Source: Ichthyosporea sp. XGB-2017a (lineage: Eukaryota > Opisthokonta > Ichthyosporea). Taken from it: a DNA stretch of 21,396 bases. The notes under the pieces were generated by a model. That model saw only the letters and a program-made list of their open reading frames with translations. It ran no database searches and was not told the DNA's origin. A program made the translations under genes and the position numbers. Where the stretch lies: contig PDIM01000071.1 in assembly GCA_002811675.1 (NCBI GenBank), forward strand, positions 1-21,396, written 5' to 3'. Positions 9,217 through 19,114 of the stretch are shown piece by piece. Each line of letters opens with the position of its first letter. The first letter of the stretch is position 1.

Positions 9217-12200
9217 ATGTCGAGCTCAAGTGACAGCCCCGTGTATAATATGGACCAGTACGATACCCTCATCGTTGTGTCTCTGGCTATCATAGGAACC
9301 CTTCTGGTTGCCTCAGTTGTGAAGAATCTCATCCACAGATACTTCAACCCTCAAATAGAGGCGGTGGACACACCTATGTTCATTACTCTTCTGCTCAAGC
9401 ACAACCCTTCCTTTCATCTGTGGACAGCAATTGGCAAGGGGTTTAAAGGCCTTTCTGGTAGTAAGCATTCCTCCAATGATGGTGATGATGATAAACCCCC
9501 AAAGATGGTTGAGGTTTACCCCTTTGATTATCACCATCATGAGGAACAAGCATCTTTTTCTCAAATTGTCAGCGTGGAGCTCACCCCTGAGAAAATTGCA
9601 GAGTTCCCGCCTGTGGTTCAACCAGTTTTGAAGTGGCTACCCATCCATGTTGGGATCAAAGGGGGCCTTGCCCGTCTGTGCCTGAAATGGCACAGTGGCC
9701 TTCGTGACTCTGGCAAGAAGGCGTGTCCATGGATGGCAAAAGAAATCGAAGGCGTTAATGATTGTGACTTGGTGGTTCTTGTTCCGGATACCAATACCCT
9801 TGAACAAAATGAGAAGGTGGCAGAGTCCTATGCCGGTTATCGCATCAGCGAGGACTTTGTTTTGGAGTCTGCAGATGTACAGATAAAGTCCAATCTGAAT
9901 GATTACTTTAACAGTCCTGATATTACGATGAACCAGGTGTTGATTTTTCGTACTCATGATGGCCGTTTATTTTTGGCATACACAAAGACTGCGTACAATG
10001 ATTGCTTCTATGGTATTGTGCGGGCCAATTTAGCTGCCATTTTGCCCAGTGTAAATGTTAAGTGGGACTTTGATGAGCATAACAACTGCATTGTTGGGGA
10101 GAAAGTGTTGGTGAGAATGATAATGCGATACATCAAAGGCCATGGAAAATCCTATTCCATTGACAAAAATACCTGGGAACATTACCAGAAGAGAAAGCTT
10201 ACTCCAAGTAGTGCTTTTTACGTGCTGAAGAAGTTTGATAGTAAAGATGATAAGTTTGAATTTGCTTACCAGCACATGAAGAGTCTGAAAGTGCTTCCAG
10301 TCTTCGGAGATGACGAAGACACAGGTCACCCAGCCCCTGTGGGCGCTGCCGAATTCTGGGGGCGCGTGCTGAAAGAAGTCAACCGAAACATTGCCATGCG
10401 AGGTACGCGTCTCATGATGTCGCCCATGAACCCAACTGAGGCGGAGGAATGGTGGGCCCGCAAGTTACAGACAAGCGAGGAGAAGGTGCTGAGAATGGAA
10501 GATAAGTTGGCTGTCAAAGATTATCAGTTGATGAGTGAGAAAGGCATCAGGTATATCAATCCTCGATGGATGGAGGAGGAATCTGCATTATTTTGTTCTG
10601 CTCAGATCAATTCAAAGAGCATGGACTCAGGCACTACCAATAGTTCTGAGTATGTAACTGTTGATACCATACCAGGGATGGCTGAGCTTGAGAAAAAGGC
10701 AAAAATGCTCAAACAGGAAAAAGCAAAAAAGAGTCTCAAAGTTAGTCCTTTCAGTGCTGGTGTGTTCAAGAAGGAAGACAGTGTGTATGGAGACCCATCG
10801 TCCTTGAATACAGTCATTGGCACTACAAGGCAGCGTTGTCTTTTGGATGCATACCGCAAAGTCGAGGGAGGTGGATTGGAAGGATCAGACGACTGTTTCC
10901 CACACAACGAGGCCCCGGAAGAGATATTTGATAAAGCTCCTGTTTCCGGATGGGAGGCCTTGAAAACGCTCTTTCACCAAACCGCGTCCCATCGGAGGAT
11001 CCTCTTTCTGGGAGTTCTGTTCTTAACGGCGGGGTCTCTGTGCAACGTGACTGCACTGGTGTTCTTCAGTTCGAATGGTTTGACTAATGCGTATTTGTAT
11101 GGAACATTTACTGCGCTTTATATGATAGGCTCCTTTGTGGGTATGTGGTATCTACAGACCCTGGCACGCAAAATCGAATACAGTGTGTTCTCTGAGCTCT
11201 TCCTAAATTTACTTCAGAGGTCCCGCCGTTGGTGGGGTCCCTATTTTCGATTGTCTCAGGTTCTCGGAAGAATGCAGGCTGATGGTAAGGCCGTAACCAC
11301 CATTTGGACTAACTTCTTCCCCACTTTTGTGGTTAACAGTATCGTGTTGCCCCTGTTGTTCGTTGCCATTATCTTTATCGACTGGACTGTGTTTCTATTT
11401 GCCATTTGTTTCTTTGGGTTTGTTATCGCCCTTTTCTTGTCATTCTTTGTATGGTTTCATCGTGAGACGAAAAAGTTGCGCCGCAAAGTTGGTCGCTTGT
11501 ATGCACTGGCGTATGAGGTAATTCAAAGCCAGAAGACTCTGCGTCGCTCAAACACAACAGGAATCGAAGTATGCATTTATCGCGAATTATTTACCAGTGT
11601 GCAAGAGGTCCGATTTCGACTTAAAATGTACCAGCAATGGATGAACAATCTTGTCCGTGCCATTGAACTTTGTGTTATTCATGCCACCATTTACTCCTTG
11701 AACAGCTCTAGCCTATCAACGTCTGATCAATCCATTGTAACTATGTTAGCTTATGTTGTTTTTACTGAAGTTACTGCCCTTTATCGAGCCTCGTCAACCT
11801 ATTTTGCCAATCTAGGAATGATCGAGCGTGTTCTGGAATTAAATAACAGCGCATGTATGGATCAGCACACCTTCTCAACCATTCAAACTCGCATGCAGCA
11901 GTATGCTAAACTCAAAAGACAATCTCCACATAAGAGCGATTCGGGTGAAAAAGCCGCTTCCATATTTGATGAGACCCATGGAATTTACAGCACCAATGGT
12001 GAGATAAAACTTGAGTCTGTCGTTTACGAAGATAGCAACCTTCAAAACAATGGCTCAAGTGAGGAAATCTCCCGCAAGGCTCGTGTGGATCTTCCTGATT
12101 TTGTGAGTCGTACAGGGGAATTGAATGTCTGGAATGTTACAGACCCAGCATTGAATTCCAACATCTTGGCCATGGTTCTGGAAAATACAATCCACGGTGA

Positions 12201-12774
12201 CTATGCTCTTTCATCCGGGCGCATCAGCCTTGGTGGTACGTCTTTGAGCAATTATGATTCAATCGTGCTTCGGGAGCACATTGCTTTCATTTCCGCCAGG
12301 GAGAAGTTAATGGAATTCAGTTTGTTCGACAACATCACCGTAGGATGCATCGGCTGCCCCTTTGATGAGCCCTCTGAGGCCTCAGAGGGAAGTGAATGCA
12401 ACACTGGCGCTCTTAAAAAGGTAAGTGCTAAGCGATTCAACACGGCAGTGCAGATGGCAGGGCTGGAGCAACACTTTGTGATGGATATGGAGCTGCCCAA
12501 TGGCTATGAGAATATAAACACTAGCAAAATGAATCTTTCCGAATACACTCGTCTTCTTGTACTCCTTTGCCGAGCATATATGAGAGAACGGATTGAAGTG
12601 GTGATGGTGGTGATGCCAGACAGTCTGCGTAAATGCTCACGCAAAGATGGCAGCCGGGGTGAAATGGTGAACAACACCAGGAGGTGTTGCGAATATCACC
12701 ATTTAATGAGCGTGATAGATGTAATGTTTGTCTCTGAGGGAAAAACAGCCATAGCTGTGGTCTCCAAACAGTGA
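9217..12774 (+). CDS. ABC-exporter-like membrane protein with degenerate ATPase domain (paralogue B)
   Basis: 1185 residues; an in-frame TGA at 9208-9210 fixes the ATG at 9217. The order matches paralogue A: a membrane anchor (about 17-37), a shared unrecognised domain (about 115-460), a charged linker rich in Lys/Glu (about 485-510), six membrane helices (about 593-617, 625-647, 701-721, 723-746, 812-830, 838-858), and an ABC nucleotide-binding fold from about 926 to the end. In that fold the SGRISLGGTSL, LREHIAFIS and LFDNITVG strands are clear. However, there is no GXXGXGK loop around 971-984, the Q-loop Gln is Ala (about 1027), LSGGQ is LSEYT (1107-1111), and Walker B lacks the Asp-Glu pair (VVMVVMPDS, 1128-1136). 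It is probably unable to hydrolyse ATP. Anchors shared with A include TW.H (319-322), RGT (395-397), EEWW (410-413) and WMEEE (451-455). It may be a heterodimer partner of A. No substrate can be inferred. Confidence 0.85.
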   Translation: MSSSSDSPVYNMDQYDTLIVVSLAIIGTLLVASVVKNLIHRYFNPQIEAVDTPMFITLLLKHNPSFHLWTAIGKGFKGLSGSKHSSNDGDDDKPPKMVEVYPFDYHHHEEQASFSQIVSVELTPEKIAEFPPVVQPVLKWLPIHVGIKGGLARLCLKWHSGLRDSGKKACPWMAKEIEGVNDCDLVVLVPDTNTLEQNEKVAESYAGYRISEDFVLESADVQIKSNLNDYFNSPDITMNQVLIFRTHDGRLFLAYTKTAYNDCFYGIVRANLAAILPSVNVKWDFDEHNNCIVGEKVLVRMIMRYIKGHGKSYSIDKNTWEHYQKRKLTPSSAFYVLKKFDSKDDKFEFAYQHMKSLKVLPVFGDDEDTGHPAPVGAAEFWGRVLKEVNRNIAMRGTRLMMSPMNPTEAEEWWARKLQTSEEKVLRMEDKLAVKDYQLMSEKGIRYINPRWMEEESALFCSAQINSKSMDSGTTNSSEYVTVDTIPGMAELEKKAKMLKQEKAKKSLKVSPFSAGVFKKEDSVYGDPSSLNTVIGTTRQRCLLDAYRKVEGGGLEGSDDCFPHNEAPEEIFDKAPVSGWEALKTLFHQTASHRRILFLGVLFLTAGSLCNVTALVFFSSNGLTNAYLYGTFTALYMIGSFVGMWYLQTLARKIEYSVFSELFLNLLQRSRRWWGPYFRLSQVLGRMQADGKAVTTIWTNFFPTFVVNSIVLPLLFVAIIFIDWTVFLFAICFFGFVIALFLSFFVWFHRETKKLRRKVGRLYALAYEVIQSQKTLRRSNTTGIEVCIYRELFTSVQEVRFRLKMYQQWMNNLVRAIELCVIHATIYSLNSSSLSTSDQSIVTMLAYVVFTEVTALYRASSTYFANLGMIERVLELNNSACMDQHTFSTIQTRMQQYAKLKRQSPHKSDSGEKAASIFDETHGIYSTNGEIKLESVVYEDSNLQNNGSSEEISRKARVDLPDFVSRTGELNVWNVTDPALNSNILAMVLENTIHGDYALSSGRISLGGTSLSNYDSIVLREHIAFISAREKLMEFSLFDNITVGCIGCPFDEPSEASEGSECNTGALKKVSAKRFNTAVQMAGLEQHFVMDMELPNGYENINTSKMNLSEYTRLLVLLCRAYMRERIEVVMVVMPDSLRKCSRKDGSRGEMVNNTRRCCEYHHLMSVIDVMFVSEGKTAIAVVSKQ

Positions 12775-12833
12775 AGGACACTGGTATAGCGTGTCCGCAA
12801 GTCTAGATTCCATGTAGTCTACTATTGGTCATC

Positions 12834-12839
12834 TTTATT
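12834..12839 (-). terminator. Putative AATAAA poly(A) signal for the hAT-like gene
   Basis: TTTATT on the + strand reads AATAAA on the minus strand, about 160 bases beyond the stop of the minus-strand gene ending at 13002. The motif match is exact; its use is inferred. Confidence 0.35.
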
Positions 12840-12972
12840 TGTTGTAATTTGTCATCCACGAGTTACCTGCATTGGTCCGAAAAGGATCATTTCAGTGCAG
12901 TTCAGCTTTCATCTTCAACCGCATATGTTCGTTCTCGTCGTTTTCCACTGCGCCACCTCATGGGTGTGTAGC

Positions 12973-12978
12973 AATAAA
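12973..12978 (+). terminator. Putative AATAAA poly(A) signal for ABC-like paralogue B
   Basis: An exact AATAAA about 200 bases after the TGA of the + strand gene ending at 12774, and about 25 bases before the stop codon of the convergent gene. If it is used together with the signal at 12834, the two transcripts overlap at their 3' ends. Confidence 0.35.
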
Positions 12979-13001
12979 AGCAATTTAAGAGTCTGTGAAT
13001 T

Positions 13002-16000
13002 CTACTGATTGATGTTAGAAGGCCCTTTTGCTTTTAAGAAGTGTTGATCCTGATATAGTTTACAGTGGGCTTTGGCAAAAATTATTTTCTCTCGGGCTTC
13101 CTCATTCACTTCAAAAGAATGAAGATCCTTATATACTGTGCCAAGAAGTGATATCGGTATGAAGTTGGATCCCTTTGCTCCACGAAGCATTTCATAATAC
13201 GCCTTTCGTTTACCAAACAAAGAATATGAGGCTAATGGTTTCTCATTACCCGTCCTGCTATCAGAGCAGTCCGTTTGAGTCCCTTTCGAGACGCAGGACC
13301 CCGCGGGCGTTTCTTCCACGATTGGCGTCGACATCGATTCACTACATGAAGAGTTTGTCTGGTCTTTACACACTTCAGAAGATGAACAGTCAGGGTAAGA
13401 AGAATCTGTGCTACATTGCTTAGAAGATAATGAACCAACAGTTGCTCCGGTGTCGGTGCACAGGTTATCATGCTTTTCTTCCTTAACTTTGATGCTCTTA
13501 GCCGGTTCATTAGAATCGCTCTGTATATTACTGGAAGGCGAATTTAATTCTTCCCCCATAGCATCAGCTACAACCTTGGGGTCGGGATCTAAACAAGGCG
13601 CAAATTTCACATCTTTACTCTGCTCCTTTTCCATGCCCATTCCAACTCCAAACACACCAGTACAAGCCCAGTTGTACGTAGTACACATGATACATCCCAG
13701 CCGATGGTCCCCTTTTGAAAATCGGGATAATCTCTTTGGTTTCGCAATTCCACTTGACTGTAACAAATGAGTTGACGCGGGAGGGTGTTGGCCTGGAGCT
13801 GGTTGCTCCAAGTCACCCATATCCATGGTTGGAGAAGGCGTACTTAGCTCCCTTTTCCCCGAATTCTGACCACTGCAATTGGATTCCTTATTTCGCATGG
13901 CGAGCATCTGAAGTAAATAGCTATGATCTTGATTTTTTCGGCGTTCCTCGCGATCAGCGCTTTCATTATCCAAATGTTCCATGAACCACCGAGAATAGTG
14001 AATCATGACTTCGCCACAAAACGATACACTATTGATTGTGCAAACACGAAGACCAAGCAAACAAAGGGCTTCAAATCCCGGGGTTGCTTTAAGTGCCTGG
14101 CCTTCCGGAGAAAACAGTGAGGTCGATCCCGAAGATCTAGCGCAGTCAAGCTGGGTTCTCCAAAATTTGTATATCTCAATTACAGATGTCACAGGGGAAC
14201 AATTACCTGGCCGAGGTACAGGACATGCATTTAAATACTGAGAGACAGTTAAAATAACATCACTTTTGAAGTCCTTAATGCCAGAACTTTTATCAATGCT
14301 TGCTTCAACTGGCACTTCCAGGTCATCCATAGTCTCATTCAAAACTAGTTCACAAACGGATTGGAGACACTTGCTTTTCATTTTAGCATTCTGAATAAAC
14401 TTCTTCTTGTAAAAGGGATCCATAACACACGCAACAATTTCAATGGCCGTTAGTGACTCCACAGTCTCAAAGCCGGCAAGCGACCGGCGTAGATTTAAAA
14501 GAGCACTCAGCATAGCAGGGGATAAAGTCGAGCCTGGATGGGATGTATTTGGTGCATCACATGTTCCTACGTATTCGGACACAAGGCTTGCAACGGTCAC
14601 TGATAGCCCCTCCAAAAGAATACACGACACCGCCATCGAAGGGGTGACTTCTGGGCTATTGAAAAGTGCATCGGATGTCTCGGCAAACTTTTTTAGAAGT
14701 ATTGTGGCAACCTCTACATCCTTCCACTCTTGAGCAGATATATAATCAGGGGGTAAAGCACCGCCCAATACTCCCCGCTTGCGATGGGAAGTGGTTGTAT
14801 CATCCGCCAACTGAATGAGGTACTGAGCGATAAGCTGCCGACTATATGGGGCTGTTGCAGTGGCAGCTAAATGGTAAGACGAAAACCAATTTAATCTAAA
14901 AAGGAATGACTGAGTCGAATCCAAAGGTTCATACAGATAATTCTGAATATCAGAGTCCTGAAAGGTGTCTTGCCCTTCACCAACGCGGGAGTCTTTACCT
15001 TCATGTGTGGCTGCTACCCCAAATGACTCATCAGTACAAGGGGTGCTTGAACTGCCAGTTTCACATGCCTGCATTGATTGGTCTTCAGCACAAGATCTCC
15101 CTTTAGATTGATGAGAATAAGCCGCAGCAACATCATCCACACCATTCATTTCGCATCCCGAGGGGGATACCGAGGTTGAAGGCTTGACTACAGAATCACC
15201 GATTTTAGACGTTGATTGATTTTTTGAGCCATTTCCCCTTCGGGTTCCTAGGCGAGCACGATAAAACTTTCCCAGGGAACGGCCCACATTCGAGACAACG
15301 AAAGTATTTTGCGACATGTGATTCGAAACCCGTCGGATCTTTTCCAAACTGGCCCCAATAACCGAGCAAAATTCATTAAGAACAGAATTATGAGTAAATC
15401 CACGAGAACAAATGTGGATGTTCGGCCTCGAAGACGATACACTTTCATCCTCGTTACTTTCCATAAATGATTTGAAACGTAAAACAGGAAAGGTTCCGTC
15501 GGTAATCAGACTGAATATGTACTCAGGGCGAATGCTAAATTCTCTGTTTACGATGGACACCAATGTGTCGTCACACTGAACACTACGAAGATTTTCAACG
15601 GCTCGTATGTCAAGCAAATAAGTTTTCATGGACAAATCATCATCCTCGCATTCTGCAGCACAAAGAGCAGAAGGCACCATGCTCATAAAAACACATATAA
15701 AGGGTTGGTTCTTGTACGTCCAGGAGCTTGCCTCAATCCCAATAAATTGTTTTGCAGGCAAATTCGCTTTCTTCAAACATTCCACCTGATGTTCTATAAT
15801 GACTCGAATAGCTTCCTTTCCTTCGGCATAGATCTGTTCAAGTTCTGATGTCAGGGCTATCGGTGCCGGGATGTCTACACGTTCCACTTGCAGCATTCCA
15901 CCTTCACTCGTTGACAAAGTTGTGTTTGCAACTAGTATGTCTATCATTTTTCGGAAGTTTTCGGTCCCAGTCGTTACAAGAGGAATACCCTCACTAAGTA

Positions 16001-18116
16001 TCCAGTCAATAACATGCCCCGCGATTAGTTTGGAGGGGGGAACAGCTAAACTGTTTGCTTCGGTACAACCGACTCTTTTGCCAGACTCGGTTGTCTGTGG
16101 CACCACGTGAATAGTAGCCCTCCGTCTCTTCTGTGCCCCTTTATTACCACCAGATGAGCTTACTGTACGAACAGGGCGCTTAAAGGCCCTTTGGGACTCC
16201 TTTTCAGACTTTTCTTGCCTTCTTGTCTTCGATGAATTGACCTGAGTTGAGCTTTGCATCTCTGACCCCGAAAGGGCAGGCAGTTCTACTTGCGTGGAAC
16301 ATGATAGGTCATCGAGGCTTAAAAGTGACTTAGTTTCGTCTCTACTACTTTCATCACATGCGGCTACCTTTGAGCTCCCTACCCCAATTGAGCTTTTGCG
16401 GCTGCTACGTCTGCGCCCAGACCCGGACTGAGAAGATTCTCTTCGGGCCCCCAACATCGCTTGAACTTCCGGCCCTAAAAGCTGAAAGTGAAAATCCTTT
16501 ACATGCTTACCCATTGTTGATGAACTAGTCTTGCCCGAGAACTTTGAGTCAGGGCAAAATAAGCATTTCTTGAAAAGCGTCCCATCTTCATTCTTTTCCA
16601 TAGATACATATTGCCACACCCAGCACGTTTTTTTTGCCTGGGTTTGACCATTTCCATTCGGGGAAGTTTGGCGATTGCCTGCACTCTTTGTTAACGTGCC
16701 AGAAGACGGCTGAGACAAAGTCCGTGTAAACGCAGACTTTGTGGCTTTTGTTCCCTTCCCAATACTGCTTGCCCTTGCCTGATCAAATTTGTCATCAGTG
16801 GACCTTGTGGGATTCATCACATTCACACTAGCAGATTTGCATTCCGCTGTCGATAAGCTTGACTCTTCATCCATATGGCCCTCCAGATCAGAATGCTTCC
16901 CCCCTCGGCTCTGGTCTTCTGACGATGACACATGTAACAGCGAGCGCGAGTCTAGCCCAACTCCATTACATTGTACATTTGCTTTTGCATCCACATCCAT
17001 TCGGTCACAGCCATCACTACCGCATCTGTCTGTCCCCTGAAGCATAATATCTTCAATCATGGTGTCAAAATAAATACCGTCCTTCAAAGAATCTTCAGCA
17101 GAAGACAGCTTTTGTCCACCATTTAATGCGCTGTTCACACCTTCCTGGGATTTCTTAATGGTCACCGTTTCCTTGGGATTGCGATCTCCATCGAATGCTC
17201 TAGGATTGGAATACACTTGCTCAATTCTATCTACACTGTGGACATCCTCCAACACACCGGAATACTCTGGTTCTAAGGCATCTATATATGAATATACACC
17301 ATCCATCAGGTTCACAAAGCCCAACCCATTTGTTGCTTCAAAAACACTAGATGTGCTATCTTTTTCCATAAACCCATCCACCGGCAAAGACACTGACGAA
17401 GAAAATTCCGGCACCATCAGATTCGAAAACTTATCAGCCGGATGAGACTCGCTTATTCCATCTTCTTTCACACCACCAATGGACCCAATACCAGAACTTC
17501 CTGCTACAGAAGAACCAAAATCATCAGAGCCCCGGCCTTTCCTACCAAGAGTTGCCGATGAAAAAGACAGGGAACGACTTCGTGTGGGCTCAGCAGAACA
17601 TGACATCGAATCCCACGAGCCATGCCTGGAGAACAGCTTTGTTGCGGCGGAACCACCACCGCCACCCACACGACGCTGCGGGAGGCGCAACCGTTGCGGG
17701 CCCCGAGACTGTACAGCGGTAGCAGTAACGCCGGACCCACAGTCACTGCCCATGGGACTCATTGTCGAATTTGTGCTGTTACCAGACGTCATGGCCAAGA
17801 GCGGGGAGAGTGTATGGTCCTTTCCATCACTGGTGCCCGAGGCGTGCTGCTCGGGAAGAGACGAGGTGGCAGTAGCAGATACAAATGACGGCAAGTGGGA
17901 GGGTGCAATAGAGTGTCTTGAAGGGCCTTGTGTATTCTCTTCATTTCCGGCACCGGTAGCACCGGAATTAGACGATTCGTCCTCGCGCATCATTGTCGCA
18001 TGCTGTCGAGGCTGAGTCGCCGCAACCTTTATATTCTCATTGATAAGCTGCAGCTGCCGCCTTTGATTTCCAGTGTTGAGGAGGCCAGTATTTATACTTA
18101 GTACATTGGTATTCAT
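13002..18116 (-). CDS. Large BED-finger / hAT-transposase-derived protein
   Basis: 1704 residues from the ATG at 18116; the frame stays open to a TTG at 18140, but ATG is preferred. Residues 1 to about 490 are Ser/Gly-rich and look disordered. A BED zinc finger follows at about 498-543 (VWQYV, then C518, C521, H538, H543), and a basic nuclear-localisation-like stretch at 646-666. A hAT core runs from about 702: WILSEGIPLVTT, GIEASSWTY (791-800), LITDG (Asp873), C903/H909 near the CXXH site, ISAQEWKDVE (1126-1135), MDPFYKKKF and IYKFW. The C-terminal dimerisation-like segment is at 1348-1377. hAT transposases cut and paste DNA with a DDE triad. Here the first Asp (two residues before W799) appears to be Ser, and the third acidic residue seems lost, so transposition is unlikely. 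Long insertions (about 955-1060) and a 320-residue C-terminal extension are unusual. No terminal inverted repeats were seen. It is probably a domesticated DNA-binding nuclear protein. Confidence 0.8.
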   Translation of the reverse strand: MNTNVLSINTGLLNTGNQRRQLQLINENIKVAATQPRQHATMMREDESSNSGATGAGNEENTQGPSRHSIAPSHLPSFVSATATSSLPEQHASGTSDGKDHTLSPLLAMTSGNSTNSTMSPMGSDCGSGVTATAVQSRGPQRLRLPQRRVGGGGGSAATKLFSRHGSWDSMSCSAEPTRSRSLSFSSATLGRKGRGSDDFGSSVAGSSGIGSIGGVKEDGISESHPADKFSNLMVPEFSSSVSLPVDGFMEKDSTSSVFEATNGLGFVNLMDGVYSYIDALEPEYSGVLEDVHSVDRIEQVYSNPRAFDGDRNPKETVTIKKSQEGVNSALNGGQKLSSAEDSLKDGIYFDTMIEDIMLQGTDRCGSDGCDRMDVDAKANVQCNGVGLDSRSLLHVSSSEDQSRGGKHSDLEGHMDEESSLSTAECKSASVNVMNPTRSTDDKFDQARASSIGKGTKATKSAFTRTLSQPSSGTLTKSAGNRQTSPNGNGQTQAKKTCWVWQYVSMEKNEDGTLFKKCLFCPDSKFSGKTSSSTMGKHVKDFHFQLLGPEVQAMLGARRESSQSGSGRRRSSRKSSIGVGSSKVAACDESSRDETKSLLSLDDLSCSTQVELPALSGSEMQSSTQVNSSKTRRQEKSEKESQRAFKRPVRTVSSSGGNKGAQKRRRATIHVVPQTTESGKRVGCTEANSLAVPPSKLIAGHVIDWILSEGIPLVTTGTENFRKMIDILVANTTLSTSEGGMLQVERVDIPAPIALTSELEQIYAEGKEAIRVIIEHQVECLKKANLPAKQFIGIEASSWTYKNQPFICVFMSMVPSALCAAECEDDDLSMKTYLLDIRAVENLRSVQCDDTLVSIVNREFSIRPEYIFSLITDGTFPVLRFKSFMESNEDESVSSSRPNIHICSRGFTHNSVLNEFCSVIGASLEKIRRVSNHMSQNTFVVSNVGRSLGKFYRARLGTRRGNGSKNQSTSKIGDSVVKPSTSVSPSGCEMNGVDDVAAAYSHQSKGRSCAEDQSMQACETGSSSTPCTDESFGVAATHEGKDSRVGEGQDTFQDSDIQNYLYEPLDSTQSFLFRLNWFSSYHLAATATAPYSRQLIAQYLIQLADDTTTSHRKRGVLGGALPPDYISAQEWKDVEVATILLKKFAETSDALFNSPEVTPSMAVSCILLEGLSVTVASLVSEYVGTCDAPNTSHPGSTLSPAMLSALLNLRRSLAGFETVESLTAIEIVACVMDPFYKKKFIQNAKMKSKCLQSVCELVLNETMDDLEVPVEASIDKSSGIKDFKSDVILTVSQYLNACPVPRPGNCSPVTSVIEIYKFWRTQLDCARSSGSTSLFSPEGQALKATPGFEALCLLGLRVCTINSVSFCGEVMIHYSRWFMEHLDNESADREERRKNQDHSYLLQMLAMRNKESNCSGQNSGKRELSTPSPTMDMGDLEQPAPGQHPPASTHLLQSSGIAKPKRLSRFSKGDHRLGCIMCTTYNWACTGVFGVGMGMEKEQSKDVKFAPCLDPDPKVVADAMGEELNSPSSNIQSDSNEPAKSIKVKEEKHDNLCTDTGATVGSLSSKQCSTDSSYPDCSSSEVCKDQTNSSCSESMSTPIVEETPAGSCVSKGTQTDCSDSRTGNEKPLASYSLFGKRKAYYEMLRGAKGSNFIPISLLGTVYKDLHSFEVNEEAREKIIFAKAHCKLYQDQHFLKAKGPSNINQ

Positions 18117-18222
18117 AATTATACAAAGAGTGCTAGTCAAGTTTTTTTTTGTTTTTGGTATTTTCTGTGCTCTTGTGAGTGAAAAGAGACGTAGAGTGTG
18201 CTTATAGATAAGATAGGTGAGT

Positions 18223-18240
18223 TGAGTGAGTGAGTGAGTG
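18223..18240. repeat. TGAG microsatellite
   Basis: More than four TGAG units in a row, slightly upstream of the hAT-like gene's start on its coding strand. Confidence 0.85.
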
Positions 18241-18520
18241 CAGGTGCAAAGAACTAAACCGGACGGTACAGAGAATGAACAAGGGAGTGAGTGATTACCT
18301 ATACATGCAACATCACACCACGACTATTCTCCACCAGGGTATATATCTCAGTGCAAAGGATCGAATGAGGGAAAAGAGAGGAAAGATGGACAAAGGTGGA
18401 AGGGGGGGGAAGTGTGTGAGAATCGCCAAAATGGCAATAGTGTGAGCGTTTCAAAAAAACGGTAGAAGTGTGGTCTAACAAGAAATCCTCAAATAAGGAT
18501 CAATCAACACGAAACCAAAA

Positions 18521-18534
18521 CACACACACACACA
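18521..18534. repeat. CA dinucleotide repeat, followed by CAAA units
   Basis: (CA)7 at 18521-18534 leads into CAAA-type units. The surrounding 18505-18650 is purine-biased, with many CACA and CAAAA words. Confidence 0.85.
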
Positions 18535-18655
18535 AACAAACAAAAAACCCTTTCCAGCCCAGTTACGAGAGAGCAAGACACGCACAGTACAATGCACGTG
18601 AACAAAAACCAAAACCAAAACACAAATCACAATAACACACACAAAGGCGGGTAAA

Positions 18656-18679
18656 TCTCTCTGTCTCTCTCTCTCTCTC
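18656..18679. repeat. TC dinucleotide tract
   Basis: About twelve TC/CT units interrupted once by G at 18663. Confidence 0.85.
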
Positions 18680-18829
18680 GGAGTACACAAACACTGTCCC
18701 TGTTATAAACACCTGTCTGTGCTCCACCACACAGCTGCACCTGACTCCCGAGGAATGTTAACTAATTAATTCAATTAGCCATGTAATTTACCACAGCTGC
18801 AGGGTGGTGATTACCACTGCTTGGTGTAA

Positions 18830-18843
18830 CCCTCCCTCCCTCC
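18830..18843. repeat. CCCT/CCTC tract
   Basis: Three CCCT units in the middle of the spacer; a pyrimidine-rich simple repeat with no assigned role. Confidence 0.7.
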
Positions 18844-19095
18844 TTGTGTTGTTTAGTCTGTGTCTGGCACCACTGGTGGACGAGGGAGCGAGGGGGAGGG
18901 ACACACACACCAAGGATGAAGGAGCGACTAGTCCTTGATGACACTTGACAGGCTGCTTCCCTGTGTAGTACTTGTAATAATGCCTCTCGTTCTCCCTCGA
19001 GTAGTGGTGTACTTGAGCCTGTGTGGTACTCTTGCTGATAGCAAACTACTCTTAATTTATTGCTCCCTTCTCTCCCTTTGGCCTTTAGCTTGGTC

Positions 19096-19114
19096 ATGGT
19101 CCATAAAGGACCAT
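19096..19114. repeat. Perfect 7-bp hairpin with ATAAA loop
   Basis: ATGGTCC (19096-19102) and GGACCAT (19108-19114) are exact reverse complements around a five-base loop. The role is unknown. Confidence 0.55.

Noticed and set aside
4471-12774. Active ABC drug or peptide exporters
   Set aside because: The folds are right, but the residues needed for ATP binding and hydrolysis are missing in both proteins.
17479-18015. 178-codon open frame on the + strand
   Set aside because: It is opposite the Ser/Gly-rich low-complexity N-terminus of the hAT-like gene, where antisense frames stay open by composition.
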